Of a stretch of 64,000 nt of DNA, positions 17,915 through 27,342 are shown in pieces. This stretch comes from a virus: positions 80,308 to 144,307 of the IMG/VR virus record IMGVR_UViG_3300031999_001882; one strand, 5' to 3'. The translations under genes and the position numbers were made by a program. How positions within the stretch are numbered: position 1 is the stretch's first letter; every line of letters starts with the position of its first letter. The notes beneath the pieces were generated by a model, which had not been told where the DNA came from, made no database searches, and worked only from the letters and a program-made list of their open reading frames with translations.

Positions 17915-18516
17915 GCGCTTTCCTCCGAACCAGCATTGCCGTTATTCCGTTCCTCTCTGACAAGAGGTGAAAGCATCACGCGCCGCTTGCCGTCCTTGAT
18001 CTCCTCCGGGTTTAAGATCACCACGGGGATTCCCATGATTCCGTTATGCTCGACCAAGGGCATCTTGAACCACTTGCGCCGAGCCGTTGAGTAGCCGTAC
18101 ATATGCTCGTTTTTGCGGCTGTCATCTTTCTCATAGGGCGGGAGCACCCCATAGGAATGGACCTTGATCCGCGCTTCAAGCTGGTCGGCAGGAACATCAT
18201 CGGCTCCAAAGATGACCTTGAACCAATAATCCTCTGCCGCCGACATCTTGTTTTCTTCATGGCGAACCAATGCCATGTCCGTCTCGGCGATTTCCAGCCT
18301 GATCCCCTCCCCCGAAGCCGTCCCATATTTCACGGGACGATATCGGGCCACTCCCTGCTCCTCATCCTCTACAGAGATGATGATGTGATCTCGCTGGTTC
18401 TGCGTTAATCCTTTGGTATCCCACAAGAGCGAGATCAACTCCTGCGTCCGCCGATACACCCGAAGGCGAATCGGCGGTTTTTGAACTTGGTTTGAAGTCG
18501 GCGTAGTCATTGTCAT
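17911..18516 (-). CDS. Unknown conserved-looking head-region protein
   Basis: 201 residues. Strand-rich beginning (IRLRVYRRTQELISLLWD), a middle that reads like a compact domain (DYWFKVIFGADDVPADQL, KVHSYGVLPPY), and a C-terminus ending in asparagine/serine. No recognised family. It sits between capsid-linked genes and may be a head-tail adaptor. Confidence 0.5.
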   Translation of the reverse strand: MTMTTPTSNQVQKPPIRLRVYRRTQELISLLWDTKGLTQNQRDHIIISVEDEEQGVARYRPVKYGTASGEGIRLEIAETDMALVRHEENKMSAAEDYWFKVIFGADDVPADQLEARIKVHSYGVLPPYEKDDSRKNEHMYGYSTARRKWFKMPLVEHNGIMGIPVVILNPEEIKDGKRRVMLSPLVREERNNGNAGSEESA

Positions 18517-18534
18517 TTTCAGATTTCTCCCTCG

Positions 18535-19842
18535 TTAAGCTATTTGTAATTGAGCAATTCGTTCGTCCAGCATCCGTCGCACAGGCTGATCGGCGGCTAC
18601 AAACTGCGCCAATTCCTGCAACTTCTCAACGCTGTTGGTTCGAGCGATATGGAATTTCTGCTCGTTTGACTTTGACGAGAGAAACTTACTGACGTGCGCT
18701 GGCGCTCCTTTAGGAACCGCCGGAGTCTCCGGGGTCTGTGTCTTGGCTTTGAGCCGATCACGATAGCGGAGGTTATATTCCCGCTTCTTGGCGGCGCGAG
18801 CCTGCTCTTTGGTCAGAGATTTCACCGTGTCGCGCACTAAGCGCTGAGGTGTAACCTCGGCTCCATCAAGCGGATTATTCTTGGGAGCGCTCACAATGAT
18901 CGTCCCGCGATCCTCGTCGGCCTCCGTCTGATCCGTCGGAGAATCCGAAATCTCGATTTCCGGCAACGGCTGTGTCCGGCCATGCAACTTGTCCGATACC
19001 AGCGTCTCCGAGTTTACGATCTGCTGGTTCGGCATCATAATCTCGACTCCACCTTCCACCGGGGGTCGGCCCTTCACTTCATCCGTGGTAAAGCGCCTGC
19101 CGCTTACTGCCGCACCTTCGTCCGGTCGAGCGGGCTTTCCCTGCAACTGGCTGGCCGGGGTCGAGGTGCGGTTCCGCATCACGGCATCGGCGCTCATGCG
19201 CTTGTCCGTGACCTGAGCGAAACGTCTCTGCTTATCCGGCGTGACAATGTTCCGCTTGAGCACTTCCGAAGCGGAGAGCGTCGTCTTGGTTGGTTCGGCG
19301 GGCGAGCTGACTGCATACTGATCGACGGTGAGCATGGACTCCTCATAGGCATAAGCCACGCGCCCGTCTTGAAGCTGAACCTGCCACCGCCCGTCCGATT
19401 TGCGGCTGGAAATGCGACCGGACAAACCGGATGGCCCTTTCAAATGGACGAAATCACCCACCGCAAACAGGGGATTCACAAACTCCGTTCCTTGAGACGA
19501 GATGTAGCTGTTTCCCTTTTCGTCAATGCTCTGCACATCCACGCCATCAGGAATGGCCGCTCTCCGGCGCACCGGAGGCTGATTGACTGATTCCGGCAGG
19601 ATTCTGGCCGGGATACTTCGGCGAAGCGGCGGAAGCACGTCGGGCGGAGTTTCCTCCTGCGTCAAAATGCCCAGCTCATAAAAACGCCGCAAGTCCGAGG
19701 ACTGCCGGACCTCATCAGGGGTAAAGCTTCGAGACACCTGTCGCGGGCCAATAGAGGCCGGGCGCGTCAGGTCATTCACGATGATCGTGCTGTCTGTCGT
19801 GTTGCGAAACCAGTAATAGTCTTGATCTGCGTTCGGATTCAT
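18535..19842 (-). CDS. Putative virion protein with central SH3-like module
   Basis: 435 residues. Residues 5-60 contain FRNTTDSTIIVNDLTRPASI and a short helical segment. Such 'property at origin' heads are seen on phage head proteins. Residues about 126-172 form an SH3/KOW-like module (GDFVHLKGPSGLSGRISS, WQVQLQDGRVAYAYEESML) like those of other large proteins here. The remainder is low complexity and charged, with a helical C-terminus. It is first after the capsid gene and downstream of a strong hairpin. Unknown role. Confidence 0.55.
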   Translation of the reverse strand: MNPNADQDYYWFRNTTDSTIIVNDLTRPASIGPRQVSRSFTPDEVRQSSDLRRFYELGILTQEETPPDVLPPLRRSIPARILPESVNQPPVRRRAAIPDGVDVQSIDEKGNSYISSQGTEFVNPLFAVGDFVHLKGPSGLSGRISSRKSDGRWQVQLQDGRVAYAYEESMLTVDQYAVSSPAEPTKTTLSASEVLKRNIVTPDKQRRFAQVTDKRMSADAVMRNRTSTPASQLQGKPARPDEGAAVSGRRFTTDEVKGRPPVEGGVEIMMPNQQIVNSETLVSDKLHGRTQPLPEIEISDSPTDQTEADEDRGTIIVSAPKNNPLDGAEVTPQRLVRDTVKSLTKEQARAAKKREYNLRYRDRLKAKTQTPETPAVPKGAPAHVSKFLSSKSNEQKFHIARTNSVEKLQELAQFVAADQPVRRMLDERIAQLQIA

Positions 19843-19922
19843 TTTGATTCTCCTTTTCGTTTTCGTTTTATCGGCTTTCAGTTTCGGTGTAGCCGATTCC
19901 TGTTTTTTCTGGTGAAGGATGT

Positions 19923-19952
19923 GGGGAGGAGGGCTGTTACACCCTCCTCCCC
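19923..19952 (-). terminator. Perfect 11-bp hairpin after the major capsid gene
   Basis: GGGGAGGAGGG (19923-19933) pairs perfectly with CCCTCCTCCCC (19942-19952) around an 8-base loop. It lies 30 bases past the capsid stop on the transcribed minus strand. No T tract follows on that strand, so it may act as a 3' end stabiliser or processing site for abundant capsid mRNA rather than a classical terminator. Confidence 0.55.
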
Positions 19953-19982
19953 TACCCTTTAATTCTTTTTCGAGTCCTTGAC

Positions 19983-20984
19983 TTACACGATGTCTAGTTC
20001 AACCACGCCAGCCGTGTTATGGATTCCCATTCCGATCTGTTCCCAGCCGTAGATGTCATACTGACCTTGAGGGACGTTATCGAAGATTTTGACTTCGACT
20101 TTCTTCCGCTCAGGTAGACGGCCAAGTTTGTCAGGGGTGGTAACCACGAACACTTTGTTGACAGGGTTGCGTGTGCTAACGATCAACTTCATCCCGAAGA
20201 TCGACCCAAAATATCCCGTTTCAACGACAGTGTTCAGGGTGACCTGATCTATGTCATTGGAGGGGAATTTCAGGAGGTCTGAGTAGTTCTTAGGGTTCAT
20301 CAGAACCGTGGAAGCGATGAGCTGATTCTGCGTGATGCTCCCCACCATGTCGGCCAATACGGTCTTGGTGACCGCGCTGGACGAGAATGGCGTATTCGGC
20401 GAAACTGCACTCGCCGCTTGGAGCACTCGATAGAATTCGTCATCCTCGGCAATCGCCATCGCAATCGCTACGCGCTCTTTAGCGCGGTCGAAGATTGGAT
20501 AACGACGGATTTGGATGTCCTCATACTTCACGACTTCATCAATCCCTAGAACGAACGTCGGGAATTGCACGCGACGAACATTCGTTTCAAACGTGGTCGG
20601 TGAACCCAAAGCGGCCAACTTCACCGCTCCGAATTCAGGGATGTCCACGTCATAGATCGGAAAATCTCCCTGTGGCATTTCATCCACAAGCAGAACTTTC
20701 CGGTCCACCGAAACGTAGTCCAAACGAGTTTTCAAGGGCAACTGCATGGAGTACGCCAACCGCCTGAACCCGTTAGGGCCAGACAGGATTTGCGACAGCG
20801 CATCTTCCATTTGCTGTGGCGGGACGGTCGGAAGGAGAGGCGCATTACCCGCAGAGCGAGCAAAGCCACCTGTTCCAAGCTGACCCGAACCGCCAACAGT
20901 ATTCGCCGCTTTCAGAATTTGCGCGATGAAGCGATCCTTCTGAACTGGCGATAAATCACCCATCAGGTTTTGTCCCGGTAGCAT
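19983..20984 (-). CDS. Major capsid protein (HK97-like)
   Basis: 333 residues. The order protease, scaffold candidate, decoration candidate, then this protein is typical. The sequence has a helical N-terminus with ILKAANTVGG and a flexible glycine/serine region. Next come SGPNGFRRLAYSMQLPLKTR and the long P-domain helix (IFDRAKERVAIAMAIAEDDEF). The A-domain-like segment ASTVLMNPKNYSDLLKFPS then GSIFGMKLIVSTRNP is characteristic of HK97-fold capsid proteins of large phages. IHNTAGVVELDIV ends the chain. It should be the most abundant virion protein. Confidence 0.85.
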   Translation of the reverse strand: MLPGQNLMGDLSPVQKDRFIAQILKAANTVGGSGQLGTGGFARSAGNAPLLPTVPPQQMEDALSQILSGPNGFRRLAYSMQLPLKTRLDYVSVDRKVLLVDEMPQGDFPIYDVDIPEFGAVKLAALGSPTTFETNVRRVQFPTFVLGIDEVVKYEDIQIRRYPIFDRAKERVAIAMAIAEDDEFYRVLQAASAVSPNTPFSSSAVTKTVLADMVGSITQNQLIASTVLMNPKNYSDLLKFPSNDIDQVTLNTVVETGYFGSIFGMKLIVSTRNPVNKVFVVTTPDKLGRLPERKKVEVKIFDNVPQGQYDIYGWEQIGMGIHNTAGVVELDIV

Positions 20985-21017
20985 GATGTTTCTCCTGTTA
21001 GTTAAGTTCGTGTCCCG

Positions 21018-21488
21018 TTAAGCCAGTAACCCAAGACGAATTTCCATGTTTGGATTTGTGATCGTCGGGGGCACATTGACCCTACCAACAAAGTTGGTAA
21101 GACCATTAGCAACACCAGCATCGTTGGTGAGAAGGCCCGCCGAGGTTGCCCACAGCGTGTCATTCACCAAGTACGTCTTAGACGAGTCATACACATCCAC
21201 CGTGGTCGTGCCATTGACGGTCGAATAGAGAGACGGTGCTACGGTCACAATGCCTGCTTTGACGACATTGATTTTTCCAGACCCGAAAGCGCCAAACTCT
21301 CCATAGGTGTCATCACGATAAGAGTTCTTATCGTTTTTGGACAGACCATAAACAAGCGTGGAGGCAGAGGCGGCAACCACAGTAGCGGCAGAATCCAACG
21401 CGACAGCGCGGCCAGCATAGACCACGGCGGTTGCATTCGCTACTTTTGTGGAATCTTCCTCGACTCGACGATCCGTATTGATACTCAT
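21018..21488 (-). CDS. Capsid decoration-like protein
   Basis: 156 residues, beginning 12 bases after a GGAGGAA. The sequence is small-residue and beta-rich (AVVYAGRAVALDSAATVVAA, LVYGLSKNDK, KINVVKAGIVTVAPSL, TYLVNDTLWAT, NFVGRVNVPP). This matches the short beta proteins encoded just before phage capsid genes, which bind the capsid surface. No charged core or enzyme motif is seen. Position supports a decoration or cement role. Confidence 0.65.
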   Translation of the reverse strand: MSINTDRRVEEDSTKVANATAVVYAGRAVALDSAATVVAASASTLVYGLSKNDKNSYRDDTYGEFGAFGSGKINVVKAGIVTVAPSLYSTVNGTTTVDVYDSSKTYLVNDTLWATSAGLLTNDAGVANGLTNFVGRVNVPPTITNPNMEIRLGLLA

Positions 21489-21542
21489 GTTATGTTCCTC
21501 CGATTGGAGTTCGTTTTGGTACTGCGACTAACCTTTTTGAGA

Positions 21543-22571
21543 TTAGCCGCGATTCAGCGTGTCCTGAGTCCACAGATTCGAGAGACGTTCGACCGCGCTT
21601 CCCTGCGAGGTTTTTTCAGGACCAAGCACCACAGGGGGCACATCTCCTTCACCTTCGTCAAGACTGCTGAATGTTTCAACACCTTCGGGTTTCGGTAATC
21701 CTTCGGATTTCGGTAGTCCTGCACCAGAAACTTTTGACTGGACCTTTTCGATGACACTTTCCAGCGCGGCAAGCGCCTTGTCGTCAAGTTCGGCCAGTTC
21801 TTTGCGGCAAGCTTCAAGATCAGCTTCCTCGATACCGATTTCGGTCAGCTCATGGAGAATCGCGTCAATGGCGGTAGCCTTCTCCCTCTGAACTTCCTCC
21901 TCGGCTTTCTTCTGTAGCGCGGCCTTGGCTTCGGCGGCTTCCTTCTTTGCCGCTTCCACCGCTTTCAGGGCTTCGCCACGTTCATCGAGCGCTCTTTTCA
22001 GCAACTTCATGGGGCCGCTCAAATTTTTTGATTTGAGGTCAATGGCCTTGGTGGGTTCACCAACACCCGCCGGGTCCGGCAGACGATTGAAGAAGTCTTT
22101 GATCTTCCGGCCATGTCCCGGCACGGGAGAGATTTTGCCAGCCAAATCTCGATTGGCTTTGGCTTCTTCTTCGCTGACAGCTTCGGTCGGTCTTTCTTCC
22201 TTGCTGGCATCCTGCCGGGGCACTTCTTTTTCATTCAGCGCCCAATTCGCATAGTCAAAGTCCTTGTCGCCGGACGTGGCGATCTTTTTGAGTCCCGCTT
22301 TGACCACGGTCTTTTGCGCCGTCACCCATTTCAGGTAACCATCGAAGGTTCCACCACATTCCTTCTTAATCAGATCACAGATTTGTTCAGGTTCAATGAC
22401 CTCGGACTGCTTGCCCTTGACAATCAATTTCTGAATCTCAACGGGCACGACATCTGCGGCCTTCACGACCTTGAGCTTCCCGGCCCCTTCTCTTGCAAGG
22501 AAAAAGGAACGCAGGAACGAATCACGGGCGTTCGAGCCTTCACGAATCATGTATTTCAGCGAGAATTCCAT
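21543..22571 (-). CDS. Putative scaffold protein
   Basis: 342 residues from the ATG at 22571, chosen because AGGAGG lies 9 bases upstream. The N-terminus holds VVKAADVVP and TVVKAGLKK segments around small helical domains. Residues about 195-290 are a long alanine/lysine/glutamate coiled coil (ERGEALKAVEAAKKEAAEAK). The C-terminus is acidic and flexible. Placement between protease and capsid, plus the long coiled coil, suggests the scaffold or a protease-processed core protein. Confidence 0.6.
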   Translation of the reverse strand: MEFSLKYMIREGSNARDSFLRSFFLAREGAGKLKVVKAADVVPVEIQKLIVKGKQSEVIEPEQICDLIKKECGGTFDGYLKWVTAQKTVVKAGLKKIATSGDKDFDYANWALNEKEVPRQDASKEERPTEAVSEEEAKANRDLAGKISPVPGHGRKIKDFFNRLPDPAGVGEPTKAIDLKSKNLSGPMKLLKRALDERGEALKAVEAAKKEAAEAKAALQKKAEEEVQREKATAIDAILHELTEIGIEEADLEACRKELAELDDKALAALESVIEKVQSKVSGAGLPKSEGLPKPEGVETFSSLDEGEGDVPPVVLGPEKTSQGSAVERLSNLWTQDTLNRG

Positions 22572-22584
22572 TGTAGATAGCCTC

Positions 22585-24267
22585 CTATTGGCATTCATAT
22601 TTCGGCGTTTCCGCCGTGTCAGATTTCCTATCTAAGCCCAGCGACTCCCGCCAATAGGCGATCTTCTGCGTTTCAGGCATCTCAGTTTTCGTGCGTTCGA
22701 GCAAGACTTGGGTCGCTTGTCCGCCCCGGTAGAGCCGGAGCAAATTGGTTTGTGCATCTGCCTTGAGAGTCAGGCCCGGTCCGATTTCGATGCCGATTTC
22801 TTCCGGCTTCGGCTGGATCACGGCATAGAGCGCCTTCAAATAGGCCCCTTGGCGCGTGTCGCCCTCAAGAGACTGCCGAACGGCCTTGTCCAAGAGAATG
22901 GTTGCCATGACCTGCGGACCATAGACCAGCTCCGGGGATACCATCGGCGGGCAGGCGGTTTCCGGCGGATTGGCGATCTCCTCCTGCATCCTCTGGACTT
23001 CCTGCTGGGCATCTTGGCGGTGCTCTTGGACAGCTTGGCTGACTTCGTTGATGATCGGAAGCTGGACTTGGGCCATCATCTCGGCCAACAGCACGTCCAC
23101 CTGCTTCATCACCTCTTGGGACACTAGCCCGTCGATCTTGTTCTTGATCGCGTCCTTGATCGTTTCGTCGATCTTGGTGGAAATGGGCTTGGTTTCTTCC
23201 TGAATCTGGTCCAAAAGCGGGGTTGGAGGCACTTCGCCCACCAGCGCATCGGCCTTTACCACCTTGGAAATGGGGGCGATATCCGCCGGGTTGAAGGAAG
23301 CCGGGCCACGGCGCTCTTTGCGGCGCTTTTCCACGAAATCCCCGCCCCCGGTCATGCTGGGGGCGGCATCCATGACCTTTTTGGGGTTGGCCGCGCCGCT
23401 ATCCACGGCGGGGTTGCCCTGAAAGGTCGAAGGCGACTGAGCGTTGAGCGCGGACTTATCCAGCGCAGAGCGGAGCGCCACGCGCTCCTCTGGCGACAGA
23501 TTGGACAGCGCCATGTCCAGCGTGCACTTCCCGTCCGGGCATCCGGCGGCCTTGGCCTTCCTGTTCTGGTACTGGACGGCATGGGTCAAAAGGTTCTTCT
23601 GGACCGAAGCAAACACTTCAAAGACGTGCGCCTCGATGTCGGCGGGCTGGGCCACGCCGGACAGCTCCGAGAAGGTCACTTTGCGGTTGATCTCATAGGC
23701 TTTGACCCCATCCGACTGCGTGCGGCCCTTGCAGTAGGTGGGCGACATAGGGTTCATATGGGCGCACAGCTCATGCTGGTTGCGGGCGATGTTGCGGCAG
23801 ATCGAGCACTCCGCTTCTTCCACGACGCATCCCATCGACACGCTGTTGAGGATTCCGGCTTCGATCTGGCGGGCGATGTCTTGATAAGCTTTCCGGTCTA
23901 CAGCGACAAGACACTCAATGTATTTGCCTTCGGGATACCACACCGAGTCCAAGATGATGCCCTTGGCCTTCTCGATGGAGTCCGAGTCATGCTCGATGTA
24001 GAAACCCTTGCCCACGAAGGACTTATAGGAAGCCTCAAGCTCTTTGTCCTCAAAGAAATCCCCGTTGCCATTGGCGATGTTGGCCGTGATCGAGCGAGCG
24101 CGGAAATAAACAAAATTATCGGGGTCATAGTCGAAGGCTTCCGCCGGGAGGAAATCGCTCTTTTTAAGGAGCGTGGATTTCTTCACGACTTCCTGCCATG
24201 TCCATGTCTTGTTGTCGTTCTGCTTTAAGATGTCCGAAATCTCGATGGTCGCTTTTCTGTAAAACAT
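22585..24267 (-). CDS. Prohead protease with C-terminal scaffold-like extension
   Basis: 560 residues from the ATG at 24267. Residues about 60-215 match the herpes/T4-type prohead protease pattern: ANGNGDFFEDKELEASYKSF, then FYIEHDSDS with catalytic H93, and NSVSMGC with nucleophile S144. A cysteine/histidine zinc site follows (ECSICRN, HELCAHM), then FSELSGVAQPAD. These enzymes cleave scaffold and capsid-targeting peptides during head maturation. The remaining 340 residues are helical (HRQDAQQEVQRMQEE) and probably act as scaffold. The C-terminus contains KADAQ and ends in cysteine-glutamine. Family placement is strong; numbering shifts by one if the TTG at 24270 is used. Confidence 0.8.
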   Translation of the reverse strand: MFYRKATIEISDILKQNDNKTWTWQEVVKKSTLLKKSDFLPAEAFDYDPDNFVYFRARSITANIANGNGDFFEDKELEASYKSFVGKGFYIEHDSDSIEKAKGIILDSVWYPEGKYIECLVAVDRKAYQDIARQIEAGILNSVSMGCVVEEAECSICRNIARNQHELCAHMNPMSPTYCKGRTQSDGVKAYEINRKVTFSELSGVAQPADIEAHVFEVFASVQKNLLTHAVQYQNRKAKAAGCPDGKCTLDMALSNLSPEERVALRSALDKSALNAQSPSTFQGNPAVDSGAANPKKVMDAAPSMTGGGDFVEKRRKERRGPASFNPADIAPISKVVKADALVGEVPPTPLLDQIQEETKPISTKIDETIKDAIKNKIDGLVSQEVMKQVDVLLAEMMAQVQLPIINEVSQAVQEHRQDAQQEVQRMQEEIANPPETACPPMVSPELVYGPQVMATILLDKAVRQSLEGDTRQGAYLKALYAVIQPKPEEIGIEIGPGLTLKADAQTNLLRLYRGGQATQVLLERTKTEMPETQKIAYWRESLGLDRKSDTAETPKYECQ

Positions 24268-24515
24268 CAATGCCCCCCGTTTTTAGCGGCCAGCCGTTTG
24301 GCTTTCTGGCTGTCCCACGCATACTCACGACCGCATTCGCACCGCATCTCGCTCTTGCCGCCAATGAGTAAAAATCCGTTTGTCGCTTCCAGCACGCCAT
24401 GAGAGTATCGGCCCAACGACCTGCCGCACGGACAATTCACCACGGTCGCGTCATCCACCACAAAGGCCCCTTTGTGGGTGATGGGTTCCGGCGATCCTTG
24501 GCGCTGAAAGCTCAT
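24267..24515 (-). CDS. Small zinc-ribbon protein
   Basis: 82 residues from the ATG at 24515 (ATGA overlap with the upstream stop). CPCGRSLG and about 25 residues later CECGREY form a four-cysteine zinc ribbon with a strand-turn-strand between. The C-terminus is basic. It is coupled directly to the protease gene. Role unknown. Confidence 0.6.
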   Translation of the reverse strand: MSFQRQGSPEPITHKGAFVVDDATVVNCPCGRSLGRYSHGVLEATNGFLLIGGKSEMRCECGREYAWDSQKAKRLAAKNGGH

Positions 24516-24895
24516 TTCTTTGTAAGCCTCTCCAAAAATCCTTCGGTCACTTGGCGCTCCGCCTCTTGCCACGCCCAATAAGTCGCCAAAGCTACTCGCT
24601 CCTGCTCTTTACTCGTCCGCTTCATTGCCCGCCGCACCAGCCGACTCAGCTCAAGCGTCGGCACTTTGAAAGCATCTTTGCCAGCCCGCACCTTGGCGAG
24701 TCCGTGGTCTGGCCGATCATCGCCGAACATCGCATCAATCGAGTGATGCAGAAACAGGCTGATCGCTGGGAGAAAAGCGCGGGGTACGCGAATTTGCACG
24801 CTGTCCCTTAGCACTTCTTTGGCTAAGAGCCGCGCTCTCTCGATGGGCTTCTTCGTCGATTTCGCGGAGGACTCTCTGTTGTTCTTGCTGGACAT
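24512..24895 (-). CDS. Small basic protein, unknown
   Basis: 127 residues from the ATG at 24895; the true start may lie further downstream because no good Shine-Dalgarno precedes it. The N-terminus is basic (RESSAKSTKKPIERARL). The rest is helical (LELSRLVRRAMKRTSKEQER, YWAWQEAERQVTEGFLERL). It overlaps the upstream gene out of frame by up to 161 bases, which is unusual here. Confidence 0.5.
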   Translation of the reverse strand: MSSKNNRESSAKSTKKPIERARLLAKEVLRDSVQIRVPRAFLPAISLFLHHSIDAMFGDDRPDHGLAKVRAGKDAFKVPTLELSRLVRRAMKRTSKEQERVALATYWAWQEAERQVTEGFLERLTKK

Positions 24896-25076
24896 ACCGA
24901 GCGATGTTCTCCCCGAAGCGTGCGATCCCATTGGACACTTCCCCAATCTCCCGATACAGCAATCCCATTTCTCGGTCATTAAGAACCCTCTTTAACTGCG
25001 CCAGCGCCCGATCCACCTGCGCCAGATAGTGCCCTGCGTCATTTTCAAATCCGTTTAACGATTCGAGATCGCTCAT
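24735..25076 (-). CDS. Small coiled-coil protein after the portal
   Basis: 113 residues. Residues 1-80 are a strong helical, glutamate/arginine-rich coil (YLAQVDRALAQLKRVLNDRE, YVQQEQQRVLREIDEEAHR). The last 30 residues are low complexity. The start is 6 bases past the portal stop. It may be a head-assembly accessory protein. Confidence 0.55.
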   Translation of the reverse strand: MSDLESLNGFENDAGHYLAQVDRALAQLKRVLNDREMGLLYREIGEVSNGIARFGENIARYVQQEQQRVLREIDEEAHRESAALSQRSAKGQRANSRTPRFSPSDQPVSASLD

Positions 25077-25081
25077 TCAAG

Positions 25082-26962
25082 CTATACCGCCGGGCCTTCC
25101 GCGCCCGGAGTCACAGGTAACTTCTCTTTTTCTTCCGGTGCGCCAGCGCCCGGCTTGGCTTCTTCGGGCTTACCCGGAGGCGGCCCAAGGCTCGGACCCT
25201 TCATCGGTCCGCCGCCTGCGGGCGCTTTGGTATCCATCAAATCTTTGAGTGGCTTGGGGCGCGAAGGCTTTTCCTCGACAGGCTTGGAATCTTCCGATGC
25301 CTTTTCCTTCATGGCGATGTCTTTCAAGATGTCCTTCATCTTGTCGCCGCGCAGGAAGCGGTCGCGCAACTCTTTGTTCTGCTCATCCGTGAGATACGCC
25401 TTCTTGAGTTCCTGCCAATCAGGATCGAGGTAAGTGGCTTCCTCTGTCTCGAACTGCTTGGTGACGATCTTAGATGACAGCCCAAAGACATCGTTGATGA
25501 TCTCCTGCGGAATGCGGCCATCGGTTCGCATTCGGAGCAACATCTCCTGCTCCTGCGTGTTGTTGAGCAAATTGAGCTTCTGCCAAATGAAGGTCGGCAG
25601 ATAATAGCGGTCGTCCGGCACATTCTCTTTGAAGTTGTTGCGAACCTTGTGGTCGATCTCGGCCTTGGTTCGGCGGATGAGCTTCTGCTCACGGGCGATG
25701 GGCAGGAAAATCTTGTATTTGAAAATCTTTTCGATCTCGGCCCGCTCGGTGATATAGCGATGGAACAGCATTTTGAGGTTGACCGTCTGCCCGGCGTAGC
25801 TCGGCGCTTCGCCGCCCAACAGCGCTTCGTTGGCGAACAGCCCGGTCATAATGCGCTTGCCCACCCAATCGAACCACGGAATGAGGTTTTCAATCTTGTC
25901 CTTGGTCCCGACATAATCCACCTGCACGCCAAAGTGGTAGATGATGTTGTAGTCCGGGTCATTCGCCGCGCTGACCAAAAGCTGTTTGAACTTGTCAAAA
26001 TGCTTCTTCGACGGAATCCAGCCCTTCGCCTCGGAACCGAGCTTGAAAATCTTGATCGGGAACATATGCCGATCTACGAAGGTGTATTGGAGATACCGAA
26101 GCTTGTCCTCGAACAGCAAATCCTTGAGCACACGCTTGACCAAGGACAGGCCGCGCAGGGTGTATTTCGATGTCCGGTTAGCGAAGTGGATCACCCGGTT
26201 GGCATCGAGCATATAGGGTTTCCCCCGACCCACAGACTCCACGAAATGCTTAGGCATCAGGCCCACGATGGCCCGGTCCACCGGGTCATTGGAGCCGACG
26301 ACTTTCTGCAACTCAGGATCGGGCAGGAGGAAATAGGCGGCGGAGTTCGAGACATAGGTGCGCTTGATGTCGATGTATTCCGGTGGATACTGGTTCCACT
26401 CGGACCATTCGAGATTGTTCTTGTCCCACATCCCATACCACATCGACTCGCCCAAAAGATGCTTGTCACGGAGCATCCAGACCGCCATTTGCAGGAGGTC
26501 CAGCTTTTCCTTGATATAGTTGAACTTGGATTTTACGGATGGCTCATCGACATGAAGCTCGAAGTCGGAGAGCGGAAAGGTCGAATGGATGTCAATGATC
26601 GAGCCGACGTAAGGCTGAAATTTGTAGTAGTGACGTAGCCGCTTATTGACCTCTTTGAGATTGTCCTCTGGGAACAGGAGGAGAACGGTATCCCAAAGCG
26701 GATCAACATAGAGAAGCGGAGTGCGTACTGTGTCTTGGGTGGAGGAGGACTGAAACAACTGCTGAAAGTCAGCTTGGCGCTTAAAGCCTTTTCCGTCACC
26801 CAACTGGCCGCCGCGCCGTGTGCCTGTGCCATCGGCTTGCGCGATCTCCGCCAGAGCTTCGCCCGCCGACTCCAACAGCTCGGACTGCTGGGCAGAGCGA
26901 TGGAAGGCCCCGGAGAAGCCTACTGGCTCGAATGATTCGTCTGGATTACTATTTTTCGCCAT
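25082..26962 (-). CDS. Portal protein
   Basis: 626 residues. YYKFQPYVGSIIDIHSTFPL and the clip/wing/stem order follow the large-phage portal pattern. LRGLSLVKRVLKDLLFEDKL and ERAEIEKIFKYKIFLPIARE are typical conserved helices. GLFANEALLGGEAPSYAG resembles the tunnel-loop and stem region. The C-terminal 70 residues are proline/glutamate-rich and disordered. The portal forms the dodecameric DNA entry channel at one capsid vertex. Unusually it lies 27 kb from the terminase. It overlaps the preceding gene by 14 bases. Confidence 0.85.
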   Translation of the reverse strand: MAKNSNPDESFEPVGFSGAFHRSAQQSELLESAGEALAEIAQADGTGTRRGGQLGDGKGFKRQADFQQLFQSSSTQDTVRTPLLYVDPLWDTVLLLFPEDNLKEVNKRLRHYYKFQPYVGSIIDIHSTFPLSDFELHVDEPSVKSKFNYIKEKLDLLQMAVWMLRDKHLLGESMWYGMWDKNNLEWSEWNQYPPEYIDIKRTYVSNSAAYFLLPDPELQKVVGSNDPVDRAIVGLMPKHFVESVGRGKPYMLDANRVIHFANRTSKYTLRGLSLVKRVLKDLLFEDKLRYLQYTFVDRHMFPIKIFKLGSEAKGWIPSKKHFDKFKQLLVSAANDPDYNIIYHFGVQVDYVGTKDKIENLIPWFDWVGKRIMTGLFANEALLGGEAPSYAGQTVNLKMLFHRYITERAEIEKIFKYKIFLPIAREQKLIRRTKAEIDHKVRNNFKENVPDDRYYLPTFIWQKLNLLNNTQEQEMLLRMRTDGRIPQEIINDVFGLSSKIVTKQFETEEATYLDPDWQELKKAYLTDEQNKELRDRFLRGDKMKDILKDIAMKEKASEDSKPVEEKPSRPKPLKDLMDTKAPAGGGPMKGPSLGPPPGKPEEAKPGAGAPEEKEKLPVTPGAEGPAV

Positions 26963-27335
26963 TACTGAACACGCCAGCCTTTTGTAATCGTTCGACTTCC
27001 TGCGCCTTGCTCGTCAGACCCGTCATCAAAAGAACCGTGATCTTCCGGCCTGCGTCCGCCTGCTCATTCCATAAGACTCGCAACTGCTCCTTGCGCTCAT
27101 CTTGGAACAGGTCAGTCATATACTCGTAAGGGACCGCGACCTGACTCCGCAATCCCGACTTGGCGAAGGCCACGAACACGAATTGAGTCTTGGGCACATC
27201 GTCAAAGAGTCTGAGCGCCCATCCGCCATCTACCAGCTTCATCAAATCCTGCAACTGGTTCACGATTTCCGGCAACGGCAACCTCGGTAAGTTAATGACA
27301 TCCACTCGATAACGCTCCCGCCCGCCCTGTATCAT
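26949..27335 (-). CDS. Unknown small protein before the portal
   Basis: 128 residues from the ATG at 27335; an earlier start at 27371 would overlap the upstream gene. It is an alpha/beta protein (YRVDVINLPRLPLPEIVNQL, TQFVFVAFAKSG, ITVLLMTGLTSKAQEVERLQ). No family recognised. Close coupling to the portal gene suggests a head-assembly role. Confidence 0.5.
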   Translation of the reverse strand: MIQGGRERYRVDVINLPRLPLPEIVNQLQDLMKLVDGGWALRLFDDVPKTQFVFVAFAKSGLRSQVAVPYEYMTDLFQDERKEQLRVLWNEQADAGRKITVLLMTGLTSKAQEVERLQKAGVFSNGEK

Positions 27336-27342
27336 GGCGGCA

